From IMG/VR virus record IMGVR_UViG_3300015371_000027, positions 1 to 64,000 of that record: 64,000 bases of DNA; one strand, given 5' to 3'. The notes beneath the pieces were generated by a model. It was given only the letters and a program-made list of their open reading frames with translations, had not been told where the DNA came from and made no database searches. Below, in pieces: positions 27,085-35,465 of this stretch (its first letter is position 1; the number at the start of each line of letters is the position of its first letter). The DNA is from a virus. The position numbers were made by a program, and so were the translations under genes.

Positions 27085-28050
27085 CTATTCCTCGTCCATG
27101 TCATCTTCATCTTCTTCTATAGGTTTAGTGTAATTACTAGGGTTAACACCAAAAGGTACATCAATAACATCGTCATCATTCGTTTCATCGACTATATTAG
27201 GTCTTTCTTTCATAAAACCAGCGTTTCGGCGCTCCTCCATAAACTTCCTAATTCCTGGAAGAGAACCTTTAGGCACCTGCATTAGCTTTTCTACATCATC
27301 AGCAATCATCTCCAGTATAGTTATATCCTTAACATGATTATTAACGATAGCGACCAGTCCAGTAGCAAACTGAATAGCCTGTTCTGCTGTTAATTGGCGC
27401 ATTTTAGAAGAAATTAGCTTCGATTCTGTTTCGCTTAATTTCCTTCTATGCTCCTGATGCGTCTTAATTCTATCTACAGATGCCTTTTTACTCTTAAACT
27501 GCTCTACAGCGATAGCAATAGCGTATGCTCTATCCCTTAATTTTTCTGTTCCTTTATGGGTAACATCGTCTGCAAGTTCGATGATATCAGCAGATAGTTC
27601 TTCTATAACCTTCATAGAAGCGAAATTGAAGTCCTTAAATCCTTCGATTTCTTCTGAAATAACAGCATCTATAAAAGCTATCTCTGACTTTACCGACACA
27701 ACTTCCTCGTCAGGAAGTTGCATCGTCGTAATGAAAGAACCAACCATTCCTGGAGGTAAATGGCTATATTTGGCCGTCATGCCCTTCATTTCGGGCATTT
27801 TTGCTAACGCTGTATTCTTCGGATAAGCTTTACCTTTATGCTTCCAGCATCTACCATTAGGTCCTACAGGCTTTCTAATACATATCTCATCATTTCCTAG
27901 CTGACTTATAGCGCCACAGATAGGTTCATTAGTTTTAGGATGGAGAGCAAATACCTTTGTTCCATATTCATCTATATATAAGGGCTTTTTCTTATTTTTA
28001 TAAACTAAATCTAGCCTTCTTTCATCTCCTTTTTTCTTCTTTACTTTCAT
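27085..28050 (-). CDS. Zinc-motif protein, possible small terminase, 321 aa
   Basis: Residues about 45-75 form CGAISQLG...CIRKPVGPNGRCWKH, the C-x-n-C-x-n-C-x2-H (HGG-like) zinc motif seen in a family of phage small-terminase-like proteins. The rest is helical (an ADD/ELADD rich centre and a coiled coil), with an acidic tail (DEDDMDEE). TerS is an inference from the motif and from gene order upstream of TerL. The C-terminal overlap with the previous gene is 29 nt. Confidence 0.6.
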   Translation of the reverse strand: MKVKKKKGDERRLDLVYKNKKKPLYIDEYGTKVFALHPKTNEPICGAISQLGNDEICIRKPVGPNGRCWKHKGKAYPKNTALAKMPEMKGMTAKYSHLPPGMVGSFITTMQLPDEEVVSVKSEIAFIDAVISEEIEGFKDFNFASMKVIEELSADIIELADDVTHKGTEKLRDRAYAIAIAVEQFKSKKASVDRIKTHQEHRRKLSETESKLISSKMRQLTAEQAIQFATGLVAIVNNHVKDITILEMIADDVEKLMQVPKGSLPGIRKFMEERRNAGFMKERPNIVDETNDDDVIDVPFGVNPSNYTKPIEEDEDDMDEE

Positions 28051-28498
28051 CCTTATTCCTCGCTAAACTTTCGTATATAGTAACTATAATCATCGAATAG
28101 TTCGCATTATCTATAGCCGTATCGACAAAACTCTCGTCTTTTACCTCATAATACTCCCTTCTAGCAAAAGTTTTAAGACGAGCCCACTTATCCATCATTC
28201 TAATCATAACGCCTTTCCAGGCAGGTATCCCTATTTCCTCGCTTGCCATTAAATTAGAACGATAACTAGGATCATTATCACAATAATCGCTACCTTTTTC
28301 TATTAACTTAACAGCACAACGAACCATTACATTAAAAATATCAGGTCGTTTTCTATATAAATCATATAGAATTTCGCTATCTTTTACAGGAATACACCCC
28401 GTCATCGTAGGACGCATCTCGTTATCTCTTAAAGGGGCTGTATTCCCCTCGCCCTCATGTGTATCATCTCTATATACAACGGTGTTATTATCTTCCAT
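28022..28498 (-). CDS. Hypothetical protein, 158 aa
   Basis: ATG at 28498 has a good ribosome site (CCCGAGGA, 5 nt away), so the longer start is chosen although it overlaps 28429-28671 by 70 nt. Acidic N-terminus, then helical. Its MRPTMTGCIPVKDSE segment and a C-terminal EEKRR tail are not diagnostic. Not recognised. Confidence 0.6.
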   Translation of the reverse strand: MEDNNTVVYRDDTHEGEGNTAPLRDNEMRPTMTGCIPVKDSEILYDLYRKRPDIFNVMVRCAVKLIEKGSDYCDNDPSYRSNLMASEEIGIPAWKGVMIRMMDKWARLKTFARREYYEVKDESFVDTAIDNANYSMIIVTIYESLARNKDESKEEKRR

Positions 28499-28671
28499 AG
28501 ATTCCTCGGGATTTCATTCGCGCAAAATTCTGGAAAGCAATTTAGATGTACCTTATAGATTCCGTCCTTTAGAATTATTTCCATGAAATAAGGATCATCA
28601 GGATCGAAATCTTGTTCGCAGGACATACACCATCTCGGAGGAGATAAATTCTGGAAGGAAATAATATTCAT
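28429..28671 (-). CDS. Small Cys-rich protein, 80 aa
   Basis: Contains CMSCEQDF (C-x2-C) near residue 15 and HLNCFPEFC near residue 42, which together could bind one zinc ion. Size and cysteine spacing suggest a small metal-binding protein; function unknown. Confidence 0.6.
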   Translation of the reverse strand: MNIISFQNLSPPRWCMSCEQDFDPDDPYFMEIILKDGIYKVHLNCFPEFCANEIPRNLWKIITPLYIEMIHMRARGIQPL

Positions 28672-28672
28672 A

Positions 28673-28990
28673 TTAGATTCCCCATTTTTCCTTCATCATC
28701 TTAATAAACTCCGGGGCGCTTATGATATGAGATTGTTCCAAATATCTTAACGCCCGTATAAAATCATGTTTAAGATGAGATATAGGATGAGCAGCGCAAG
28801 TCATAATATGACGGCTTACGGCCTGTACAGACATACGATCAGGCGGTTCTACCGCTTTACTAGGGTGCCCTTCAGCATCCACCTCGAAGGTCTGACCACA
28901 GTAGGCACAGTAGGTAAAGCCTGGTTTATATGTACGCTCGTTATCTTCTACTTTAATAGCAGTATTACTAACAGTATTATCCTGTTCCAT
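28673..28990 (-). CDS. Small zinc-finger protein, 105 aa
   Basis: Contains YCAYCGQTF (C-x2-C) near residue 28 followed by a second half RHIMTCAAHP (His and Cys) about 25 residues later, an arrangement like a C2HC or C2H2-type finger in small phage regulators. Coexpressed with neighbours. Function unknown. Confidence 0.65.
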   Translation of the reverse strand: MEQDNTVSNTAIKVEDNERTYKPGFTYCAYCGQTFEVDAEGHPSKAVEPPDRMSVQAVSRHIMTCAAHPISHLKHDFIRALRYLEQSHIISAPEFIKMMKEKWGI

Positions 28991-29174
28991 GCTTTATCTC
29001 CTCTAAATCTCTGGAAGATATATTTGCAGCTTGTATAGCTTTGGTTATACGTTCAAGCATAGCATTATTTCTTCTAGCTAAAGGAGTATCATAAGATCGA
29101 AAAATGAAATCTTGTGTTTCTATAACGGCTGTAGCTCCGATTTGTGCTAACTTTTTAGTAAGATCGTTACTCAT
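28977..29174 (-). CDS. Hypothetical protein, 65 aa
   Basis: Short helical protein overlapping the zinc-finger gene by 14 nt. The dispersed motif at 29007-29017 lies in its last codons and reads ISSRDLEEI. Function unknown. Confidence 0.55.
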   Translation of the reverse strand: MSNDLTKKLAQIGATAVIETQDFIFRSYDTPLARRNNAMLERITKAIQAANISSRDLEEIKHGTG

Positions 29175-29189
29175 AGCTAATGTATTCTC

Positions 29190-30077
29190 CTATATCAGTG
29201 TTAAAGCTTTAGAGTCCCATATTCTTACTTCTTTTCCATCATTGTTCGCTATGCAGATACAAAAGAAAACTCTTCCTTCTTCAGACCTGTTCCATAGCGC
29301 GACAAGTATATCACAATTCTTCACTAGCTTCACACACCTGGATTGTAGCTTATTCCATGTTCTAGGTATCTCACTTTCATTAACATTAACCACGTTAATT
29401 TCTCTATTTAACCTCTTACCTACTTCAATAACTTGATTACAGAAACTATTAGTATCGCTTTCACAGTACCATTTAGCTTTAGGAAACTCTTTAGCAATCC
29501 TTTTTATATATAAAGGGTCTATAGTACTATCTTTACTCCCTATAAAGCTGATTGCTTTTGGATTTTTAACGCGAGGACTATTGACTGCATCATGTATCGC
29601 GTTAATCATCTTTCTCTTTTCTTCTTCCTCTTTTAACTTTGCTTTTCTTTGTCTAGCTTTTTCTATATTATTTTGACGTTCAGCACCATTTACTATAATA
29701 GGGTCTAAAGTTAATACTTCTCTATTTAAGGTTTGAGCATATCTAAGTGTGCGACCGATTAAACCTCTAGGTTTGTTATCTGTTAATATAACAACCAGAT
29801 TAGAGGCTTTTATAAGCCTTTCACTCTTAAATGGAATTCTTTCATCCTTCCAATCCGAGCATATCCACGATACAGGCATAGGTTTAGGATTAATACAAAC
29901 CGATGTTAAATCCATATCAAACTTTTTACCTACTCTCATTATTTGTTTATCAAAATCAGAATTTGCACCATGATACCATTCAGCAAAAGGATACTCATTA
30001 ATTAGCTCTATTAAATCACTATCACTCGCACAATAACCTCTAATACCGATAAAACCTATTATCATTTTCCTTTTCAT
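29190..30077 (-). CDS. Tandem SLOG (DUF2493/YAcAr-like) domain protein, 295 aa
   Basis: Two copies of a Rossmann-like module, residues about 3-130 and 170-290. The first has GFIGIRGYCASDS and WYHGANSDFDKQI, the second SFIGSKDST and WYCESDTNSFCNQVI, with matching later strands (LVVILTDNKP; DILVALWNRSEE). This pattern (small Gly-rich loop, then W-x-HG-x-x-x-x-D) is that of SLOG proteins such as DUF2493, which bind nucleotide-derived ligands. The second copy lacks the HGG element, so only the first may bind ligand. It is the outermost late-block gene. Confidence 0.7.
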   Translation of the reverse strand: MKRKMIIGFIGIRGYCASDSDLIELINEYPFAEWYHGANSDFDKQIMRVGKKFDMDLTSVCINPKPMPVSWICSDWKDERIPFKSERLIKASNLVVILTDNKPRGLIGRTLRYAQTLNREVLTLDPIIVNGAERQNNIEKARQRKAKLKEEEEKRKMINAIHDAVNSPRVKNPKAISFIGSKDSTIDPLYIKRIAKEFPKAKWYCESDTNSFCNQVIEVGKRLNREINVVNVNESEIPRTWNKLQSRCVKLVKNCDILVALWNRSEEGRVFFCICIANNDGKEVRIWDSKALTLI

Positions 30078-30364
30078 TCCTTAACTATAAAGGACTGTAA
30101 AAATAATAGATATTACGATCTCCTTATCATCGCAACATCTACATCTTCTGTTCGCTCTATTATCTAGTATACGATCTTTTGTACTGAATTCCTTCTTGTT
30201 CCGAAAAGCGTGCCTAACTGTTAGAACGACTAAAGTGTAGACGAACTCGTCTGAATAATTGTATGAGTTAGGACTCAGGGTAGGTAGCGAGAGAAAAAAA
30301 AGTGTGCCGAGAGAGGTGTGGGCTAGATTACAACTCTTTATCATCGCAACATCTCTGGAAGGAT
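30078..30364. other. Non-coding start of the divergent region
   Basis: Mixed-composition DNA before the tandem repeat. The only long frame here (112 residues on the minus strand) is generated by the repeat at 30365-30421 and has no family features. The dispersed motif occurs at 30351-30361, directly beside the repeat. Confidence 0.5.
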
Positions 30365-30421
30365 ATGTAAAACATATGTAAAACATATGTAAAACATATG
30401 TAAAACATATGTAAAACATAA
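30365..30421. repeat. Tandem 11-bp repeat (iteron-like), five units
   Basis: Five direct copies of ATATGTAAAAC (CATATGTAAAA in rotation) with no spacer. The unit length equals about one helical turn, so copies face the same side of DNA, as in initiator or regulator binding arrays. AT-rich and at the junction of divergent transcription blocks. Confidence 0.85.
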
Positions 30422-30499
30422 CGTTATATAATAGGAAATCCCCCTGGACCCCCTATCGTGGGCTTAGTGACAGTGTAATCTGGGTTACGCTGCCTTATA

Positions 30500-30720
30500 T
30501 TTTATATTATCCTAAGTATAAGTATACTTATGAGTTATCTAAGTACTTAGTACTAAGTACTAAGTACTTAGTACTAAGTATAAGTAGTACTTATACTTAG
30601 TACTAAGTACTTAGTACTAAGTATAAGTAGTACTACTACTACGTAGTAGTAGTACCTTATTCGCGCACGCGCATGTATATATCATATACGCGCATGTGTA
30701 TATGATATACGCATACGAGC
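30500..30720. repeat. Dense palindrome cluster, candidate origin or divergent control region
   Basis: Nested AAGTACTT / AGTACT palindromes repeat many times (30540-30630), followed by a perfect 26-bp palindrome at 30630-30655 built of TAC/GTA triplets around ACGT, then two direct copies of a 23-bp unit (GCGCATGTNTATATNATATA core) between about 30668 and 30716. The whole stretch is AT-rich and able to extrude hairpins. There is no ORF here. Confidence 0.8.
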
Positions 30721-31860
30721 AACTTCCCTAGCAACTTTTTCCTACATCACCTACCCTAAGCTCTAACACATACAATTATTCGCATAGCCTCCGACACATA
30801 GTAGCCACCCTAACGGTTAAACCGCCCGGAAGGATAATCGAACTCTACGGTTAATTATATAAGTATTCTTCCAGAAATAAGCGCGATTTTCTAAAATCTA
30901 AAATTTTTATTTTAGATCATATTTTCTTCCAGAAATAGGGGGGGGGTATTAATAATTAAAATAAGGTTTATTTTCTAAATATTAAAATTTTTCTGTAATA
31001 AGGCTCCCGACTGTTTTCGAACCTACAATTCCCGGACCACCCCCTTATGGTATACACTTAACCCTTACAACCCTGCCTAATGTAAATCGAGATTATATTG
31101 TCCCCCTAACAAGCCCTAACAAACGCCCTATTCGATTACTATTATTAGTTTCCCTTTAGTTTTTGCAACCTGGTCGTACATACCATTCCTCTCCTGGTCG
31201 TCCCTCTCTCGTCCCTCTCCCATCGCAGGCAGGGTTCCTCTCACCTTCCCTCGCCCATTGGCATACCCCTAGAAAGCGTCCAGAACTGCGAGAAAACCCT
31301 TCTACGTCCCTCTACGTCCTTCCGCCTCTCCCGTCTCTCTCGTTAAGCCCTTAAGAACCCTCGCCCCTTTCCCGAACCCCCTTTCCACCCTATTTCCTAC
31401 CCCTAGAAAACGGGTCAGACATGTCTATGGAAAAGACTAGTAACCCCTTTCCGAACCCCCGCAAAACCCCCTGAGCAGCGAAACAATAGTAATCGAAACT
31501 ACCCCATTTCTAAACATGATCTAAAGATTGTTTTCGTGTCTCCCGCCGTAGACAGGAACTATTTTCGTCCCTCTAAAATCCCTCTATATTTACCCGTCCC
31601 CTGGCCTTATCCGTCTCCCTTCCCATATTCCCCCTACCCATTACTATTACCCATACCCCATTTATATTCCCGCTCACTCTCCCGCAACAAACTCGCGCAC
31701 CTATTCCTTCCAGAACTTGACCTCTCATGTAGGAGTGGATAGGGTAGGGCAGACCCGAGAAAAAACGGGCCGGCGGAACTCCCTTACCGGGGTTCCCCTC
31801 TCCCCTCTCCATCCTTACCGACGCGAGAGGCGAACAGCAGACAGAGGAACTCTCTTAAAC
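30721..31860. other. Non-coding stretch with two motif copies, no gene identified
   Basis: Contains the A-type variant of the dispersed motif twice, 58 bp apart (30868-30878 and 30926-30936), a run of nine G at about 30938-30946, and short Pro/Ser-coding frames (31163-31354, 31536-31742) whose composition comes from C-rich DNA and which lack ribosome sites. I see no convincing gene. Confidence 0.5.
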
Positions 31861-32632
31861 CTCTCCTGTAATAACGGCGGATAGCTAACCCGATACAAAA
31901 CACTCCCTTCCGGTTAGATCGGTTCCCGAAAGACGTTACTCTTTCCCGAACCCTTCTAGTGTGAACCGGCTAGAGACCAAAGGGAGAAAGCGGCGAAAAG
32001 CCCACTTGGTTGTAACCCTCTCCTTAAGAGACGGCCAGACGAGAATCGGAAGCTAAGGCAAACGAATAGAGAGAACGCGAAACCTTCCCTAGCAGGAAGG
32101 CGAACCGGCTAGCACTTCGAAGGCGAAAGAAGCCTCTACGGTTTCCCGAACCCTCTCGCTGTCCGATTCTCCCTCTTGCCTGTTCTTATCGACTAGGGAC
32201 ACCATAGGGTTTCCTTCCAGAGATTCCGGGTAGTAACGATACCCCATTTCGAAGGACGTTCTTTCTAGCTTCGTAGCTACAAACAGGGTTGATAATCGAA
32301 TAACGGTATGTCCCTTATAACCCTTCCGATTCTACTCGAATCGCGGATAGTCTTAATAGGCGAGAAGGAACCTCATTCCTTCTGAACCGAACCGACTAAC
32401 CCTTTTCGAATGAACAGCGCGAAGGACGGTCTGATAGTTACCCGGAAACACAAGCGTAGCAGGAGAGGGAACCACTAGCCTATCCGTACCAAGAGGTTCA
32501 ATTCCCGACGGGAGTAGGTTCCTCGGTTTCCTACAGAGGAACTCCTGCGATGAAACCTACCCTTCTTCCCCGAAGGGCTAGGCTTACCGGGTAAAGTGTA
32601 TGAATCCCTCAGGTTTCCTGCCTGAGTGGTGT
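31860..32632 (+). ncRNA. Hairpin-rich GC-richer segment, candidate large structured RNA
   Basis: No credible ORF, but many complementary blocks: CCGGTT (31910) with AACCGG (31964); CGATTC-TACTC-GAATCG near 32328; GCAGGAG (32459) with CTCCTGC (32542) enclosing TTCCTC...GAGGAA; CTCAGG-TTTCCTG-CCTGAG near 32609. The block GAACCGGCTAG occurs twice (31963, 32102) and GGTTTCCT-type loops recur. It directly precedes a tRNA-like element. Large ornate phage RNAs of the GOLLD/ROOL type sit in comparable places, but no consensus match was tested. Confidence 0.4.
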
Positions 32633-32701
32633 TAGGTCTGGCAGGCAAAGGGTTTCCTGCGAGTGTATGCGACACTTACCCGTTCGAATCGGGCGGACCT
32701 A
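32633..32701 (+). ncRNA. tRNA-like element A
   Basis: 8-bp end stem TAGGTCTG / CGGACCTA; D-like arm GCAGG-(10)-CCTGC; middle arm AGTGT-ATGCG-ACACT; T-arm CCCG-TTCGAAT-CGGG directly followed by the 3' end strand. The T-loop is canonical, but the middle loop has five bases (or seven with A instead of U at position 33), and there is no variable region. No CCA is encoded. The sequence ACACTTACCCG can also pair with CGGGTAAAGTGT just upstream (32589-32600), an alternative fold. Confidence 0.55.
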
Positions 32702-32746
32702 TTCCTAGCATAATGCTAGGCTGTTACCTTCCAGAGGTAAGTTTCC

Positions 32747-32929
32747 GTGATTATCCTAATCGAAGAGGAAGACGGCCGTTTCTATGTCCTGTTCAGCAAG
32801 TCTGACTCTGGTATATGGCAGGAGTATGCCTGCTACCCTTCCCTGAGGGAAGCAAAAGACCGCGCAGGAACCTTTGCCCGGCAGAATGGAACGGGATTCT
32901 TCCTAGCTGAGAACTACTTCTCAGACTAA
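32747..32929 (+). CDS. Small strand-strand-helix-strand protein, 60 aa
   Basis: GTG start 7-10 nt after AGAGGTAAG. Layout RFYVLFSKSD-GIWQEYACYPS-LREAKDRAGTFARQ-GTGFFLAE: two strands, a helix with spaced Ala, a third strand. This is the first of a series of similar short proteins in the early array (see finding). Function unknown. Confidence 0.65.
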   Translation: MIILIEEEDGRFYVLFSKSDSGIWQEYACYPSLREAKDRAGTFARQNGTGFFLAENYFSD

Positions 32930-32937
32930 CCGCAGCA

Positions 32938-32978
32938 GACAGGAATGGTTTCCAGAGGGTTCGATTCCCTCTCCTGTC
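32938..32978 (+). ncRNA. tRNA-like element B (acceptor-T minihelix only)
   Basis: GACAGGA (32938-32944) pairs with TCCTGTC (32972-32978); between them a 10-nt linker and a canonical T-arm GAGGG-TTCGATT-CCCTC stack coaxially. D and anticodon arms are absent. The linker and T-stem start overlap TTTCCAGAG, a truncated form of the dispersed motif. Confidence 0.55.
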
Positions 32979-33038
32979 CTGTCCCCATAACCCTCGGCAA
33001 TCTAGCCAGGGGTTCCTTCCAGAGATAAGGTTACCATC

Positions 33039-34130
33039 ATGGCAGACACCTTTTACACAGCGTGCTACGCGTACGCCACCAAGCCAGACGGTTCGCCCCG
33101 TTTCCGCAGCATCTCCACAAACACGAGCATGCAGGGAGCAATCCTATCTGCTCAGAACTTCGACCGCCAGAATCCGGGTAGCCTGGTGGTAGTAACAGAC
33201 GGCAGTACACATCCTGTCTGGACGAATGAACCGGCAGAAGAGGACATTGAAGTATCGTTCCCTGCGTCCCTGACTGCCGTTCCCGAACCCATGCCCGTAC
33301 CCATGCCCGAGATATCTCGTTTCGTCCCTATGTCCGAACAGGTTTCGGACGATACCCCTACCCAACCTACCCAAGAGGAGAATGACATGTCCAAGAATCG
33401 CAAGCGCAATCTGTTCTCGATCCAGACGCTGAACAACAAAGGCCAGTGGTACGACATTAAGACATATGCTGCCGCTCCCCAGAAGGACGCGTGCAAGCAG
33501 GAAACCATTCGTCTGGCGAAAGAGAACCCTGGCAAGCCTTATCGCGCGGTCGGACACAAGCCTCAGACTGGCGACTACGTGTTCTGGAATTCCGCGGACA
33601 GTACTAACCCTGAGATTAATCCGCCGACTCCTGCGCCTGCGCCTGCCCCTAAGGCGAAGGACGAGAAAACCGAGAAAGAGCGGGATTCGAAGGACGAGAA
33701 AGAGCGGGATTCGAAGGAGAGAGCGTTCTGTCTGCTAGTGGGACAGTTCATGAACACGCCCGATGATGCAAACCTCGCGCGGCTTATACAAGCGGCAGTT
33801 TCTTTTCAGAAGTCTGCCTCTTCGCCTTCGACTCCGCCCGCTCCCGCTCCCCCCGCTCCTTTCTTCGACCGCGAGAAAGCGGTCCTCGCGGTTACCAATG
33901 CGCTTTCTAACGGTGCGGCGAATACCCGCGTCCTTCGGATGAGTCGGGTACAGGAAGGCGAGAACAAGAAGACTCTCGTCCGGTTCGGGACCTTCTCCGG
34001 TGCGATTCTCGGAAACTGCAAGTTCGGTTGTTATGCGAACGACTCCGAAATGGATTCCCTCGCGGAGTCGGTTTCCTTCGCCTTCGTAGAGGAGAGCGAA
34101 GGCGAGAGACTCTACACCAAGAAGGTCTAA
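33039..34130 (+). CDS. Two-module early protein, 363 aa
   Basis: Starts after the dispersed motif at 33016-33026 and an AAGG ribosome site. Residues 1-55 and about 122-175 are two copies of the small strand-strand-helix-strand module (FYTACYAYAT...; LFSIQTLNNKGQWYDI...), separated by Pro-rich linkers; the middle is a repeated Lys/Glu/Asp/Ser-charged segment and a Pro-Ala linker, then a C-terminal domain (about 268-360) with Phe/Gly-rich strands. Not recognised. GC content is higher than in downstream genes. Confidence 0.65.
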   Translation: MADTFYTACYAYATKPDGSPRFRSISTNTSMQGAILSAQNFDRQNPGSLVVVTDGSTHPVWTNEPAEEDIEVSFPASLTAVPEPMPVPMPEISRFVPMSEQVSDDTPTQPTQEENDMSKNRKRNLFSIQTLNNKGQWYDIKTYAAAPQKDACKQETIRLAKENPGKPYRAVGHKPQTGDYVFWNSADSTNPEINPPTPAPAPAPKAKDEKTEKERDSKDEKERDSKERAFCLLVGQFMNTPDDANLARLIQAAVSFQKSASSPSTPPAPAPPAPFFDREKAVLAVTNALSNGAANTRVLRMSRVQEGENKKTLVRFGTFSGAILGNCKFGCYANDSEMDSLAESVSFAFVEESEGERLYTKKV

Positions 34131-34155
34131 CCCGTCTCTCTCTCTCGTCCCTTTC

Positions 34156-34182
34156 TACCCGCCGGATAATCTCCGGCGGGTA
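34156..34182 (+). terminator. Hairpin after the 363-aa gene
   Basis: Perfect 11-bp stem TACCCGCCGGA / TCCGGCGGGTA with a 5-nt loop (TAATC). The following TTCTCGTCCC is only weakly U-rich, so it may be a leaky terminator or a processing/protection element. Confidence 0.6.
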
Positions 34183-34219
34183 TTCTCGTCCCTGTCTCTT
34201 CGTCTCTAGGAGATAACCC

Positions 34220-34495
34220 ATGTCCGCTAAGCCCATGTTCCTCGTCTTCGGTTTTACCCCTGCTTCCATGCGACAAGTTCCTGAGGGAACCCTCGTATAC
34301 GTTATACGAGCAAACCCTACCCGGAAGAAAGGACGGGGTGGATTCGAAGTGTTCGCTGGACCTTGTACTGCTGAGCGAGCTATCCCTCTTTCCGAAGAGC
34401 ACGCTGCTCTTGCCCATGCCCGTCTAACCGAAGCGGGATATACCCGTGTTACCTGCGTTCCCGTTCCCTCTCTTGCGTCTGTACGCCCCTTCTAG
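34220..34495 (+). CDS. Hypothetical small protein, 91 aa
   Basis: Strong AGGAG ribosome site 8 nt before ATG. Contains FLVFGFTPASMRQV and LVYVIRANP as strand-like segments then a helix (SEEHAALAHARLTEAG) and a final strand, so it fits the small early-protein family. Not recognised. Confidence 0.65.
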   Translation: MSAKPMFLVFGFTPASMRQVPEGTLVYVIRANPTRKKGRGGFEVFAGPCTAERAIPLSEEHAALAHARLTEAGYTRVTCVPVPSLASVRPF

Positions 34496-34505
34496 GAGTA
34501 TCCCT

Positions 34506-34784
34506 GTGTCTACCTGTACCCGTCCTTCGCCTTCGTTCCTCTTCGTCGTACGTCCGAAGGGTTCCCGACCGGAAACCTTCCCTGCTGACATGCTGCGGTA
34601 CGATGCCTGCGAACCTGCCGATGAAGTTTCGCGCTATCTAGTGGAAACGAGGAACGCGAAAGGACGTTCCATTCCTACCCTGTCCGGTATTGCCCTTCGT
34701 TCCCTTCGTTCCCCTACCCCTGAGCGGTGGGAGTCCTTCGGTTGGTCGGTAGTATCTGTTACCCGCGAGAAGGTAAAGGAGTAA
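34506..34784 (+). CDS. Hypothetical small protein, 92 aa
   Basis: GTG at 34506 with TAGGAG 8 nt upstream is preferred over the in-frame upstream ATG at 34446, which would overlap the previous gene by 50 nt. Arg/Ser-rich, begins MSTCTRPSPSFLFVVRPKG. Not recognised. Confidence 0.6.
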   Translation: MSTCTRPSPSFLFVVRPKGSRPETFPADMLRYDACEPADEVSRYLVETRNAKGRSIPTLSGIALRSLRSPTPERWESFGWSVVSVTREKVKE

Positions 34785-34791
34785 CCCTGCC

Positions 34792-35013
34792 ATGCGTATC
34801 TCAGACATGCGAACCGCTAGGATGAAAGGCGAATACATCGCTGTTTCGTACGACCGCAAAGGTGTCTGGCAGCAGACATGGCTAGTCGGTTGTGATCTAC
34901 CCGACGCGATAAAGGAAGCTCGACATATCCGGGCGTACGTGAGCAACGGTTCCCGCGTGGAACTACAGGATGATAGGAATCGCCCCGTCGTAACCTTCTA
35001 CTCCGCCCGCTAA
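34792..35013 (+). CDS. Small strand-strand-helix-strand protein, 73 aa
   Basis: GGAGTAACC upstream. Pattern EYIAVSYDRKGVWQQTWLVG-helix-RVELQDDRNRPVV, with a Trp-containing second strand as in 32747-32929. Function unknown. Confidence 0.62.
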   Translation: MRISDMRTARMKGEYIAVSYDRKGVWQQTWLVGCDLPDAIKEARHIRAYVSNGSRVELQDDRNRPVVTFYSAR

Positions 35014-35034
35014 CCCTCGTCTCTCGTCCCTAGG

Positions 35035-35066
35035 AACCCGTTAGCTAACCCTAGCGGGTTTCTTCT
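35035..35066 (+). terminator. Hairpin between small early genes
   Basis: AACCCGTTAG / CTAGCGGGTT (10 bp, one T-G wobble) with a CTAACC loop, followed by TCTTCTCTCG. Terminator-like but with an imperfect U-tract. Confidence 0.55.
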
Positions 35067-35098
35067 CTCGTCTCTCGTTCCCGTTAAGGAGTAAACCC

Positions 35099-35425
35099 AT
35101 GTCCGAATCCAAATCCGAACCCTTCTGGAATGAAGTAGCGAACCACCTACCCGCATTCCAGGCGAGAGTAATCGCGTTTGCTGCTCGCCTTTCGACAGAT
35201 CAGAGAGTATCGCGGTATTGCCAGCGGCTGATACTGGCCGGCTATCGCTTAGACGGTAGTAAGAAGCCGGGCGTCATGGCGTGGCTAATGCGAAATGGGC
35301 ATGCGGGATTCGTCCCGTCCCCTAACATGCCCTACTATGGCGATTATGTCCGTAATGGTTGGGCAAGTAATGAGTACGCCCGACGTGCTATCGCGGGTAT
35401 GGATACCCATACCGTAAAGGAGTAA
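35099..35425 (+). CDS. Hypothetical protein, 108 aa
   Basis: AAGGAG eight nt before ATG. Mostly helical with RVIAFAARLSTDQRVSRYCQRLI and an aromatic Tyr/Trp-rich tail. Not recognised, no cysteine or catalytic motif. Confidence 0.62.
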   Translation: MSESKSEPFWNEVANHLPAFQARVIAFAARLSTDQRVSRYCQRLILAGYRLDGSKKPGVMAWLMRNGHAGFVPSPNMPYYGDYVRNGWASNEYARRAIAGMDTHTVKE

Positions 35426-35465
35426 TACTCGTTAATCCTCTCTCGCCTTTCCCCCGCTATCCCGT

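Noticed and set aside
30081-30419. 112-aa minus-strand frame with Phe/Tyr/Cys repeats
   Set aside because: The N-terminal half is just the translated 11-bp tandem repeat and the rest lacks family features or a ribosome site.
30365-30421. CRISPR array
   Set aside because: Five tandem 11-bp units have no spacers and no cas genes are present.
31163-31812. Pro/Ser-rich frames on both strands
   Set aside because: C-rich composition yields open frames on both strands; no ribosome sites, no recognisable protein pattern.
32459-32548. Class II tRNA (7-bp GCAGGAG/CTCCTGC closing 90 nt)
   Set aside because: The arm next to the 3' strand has an 11-nt loop without TTC-R-A, and no D or anticodon arm fits. 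Kept only as part of the structured segment.
33144-34417. Minus-strand Arg-rich frames opposite the early genes
   Set aside because: Antisense shadows of the GC-richer + strand genes, overlapping one another.
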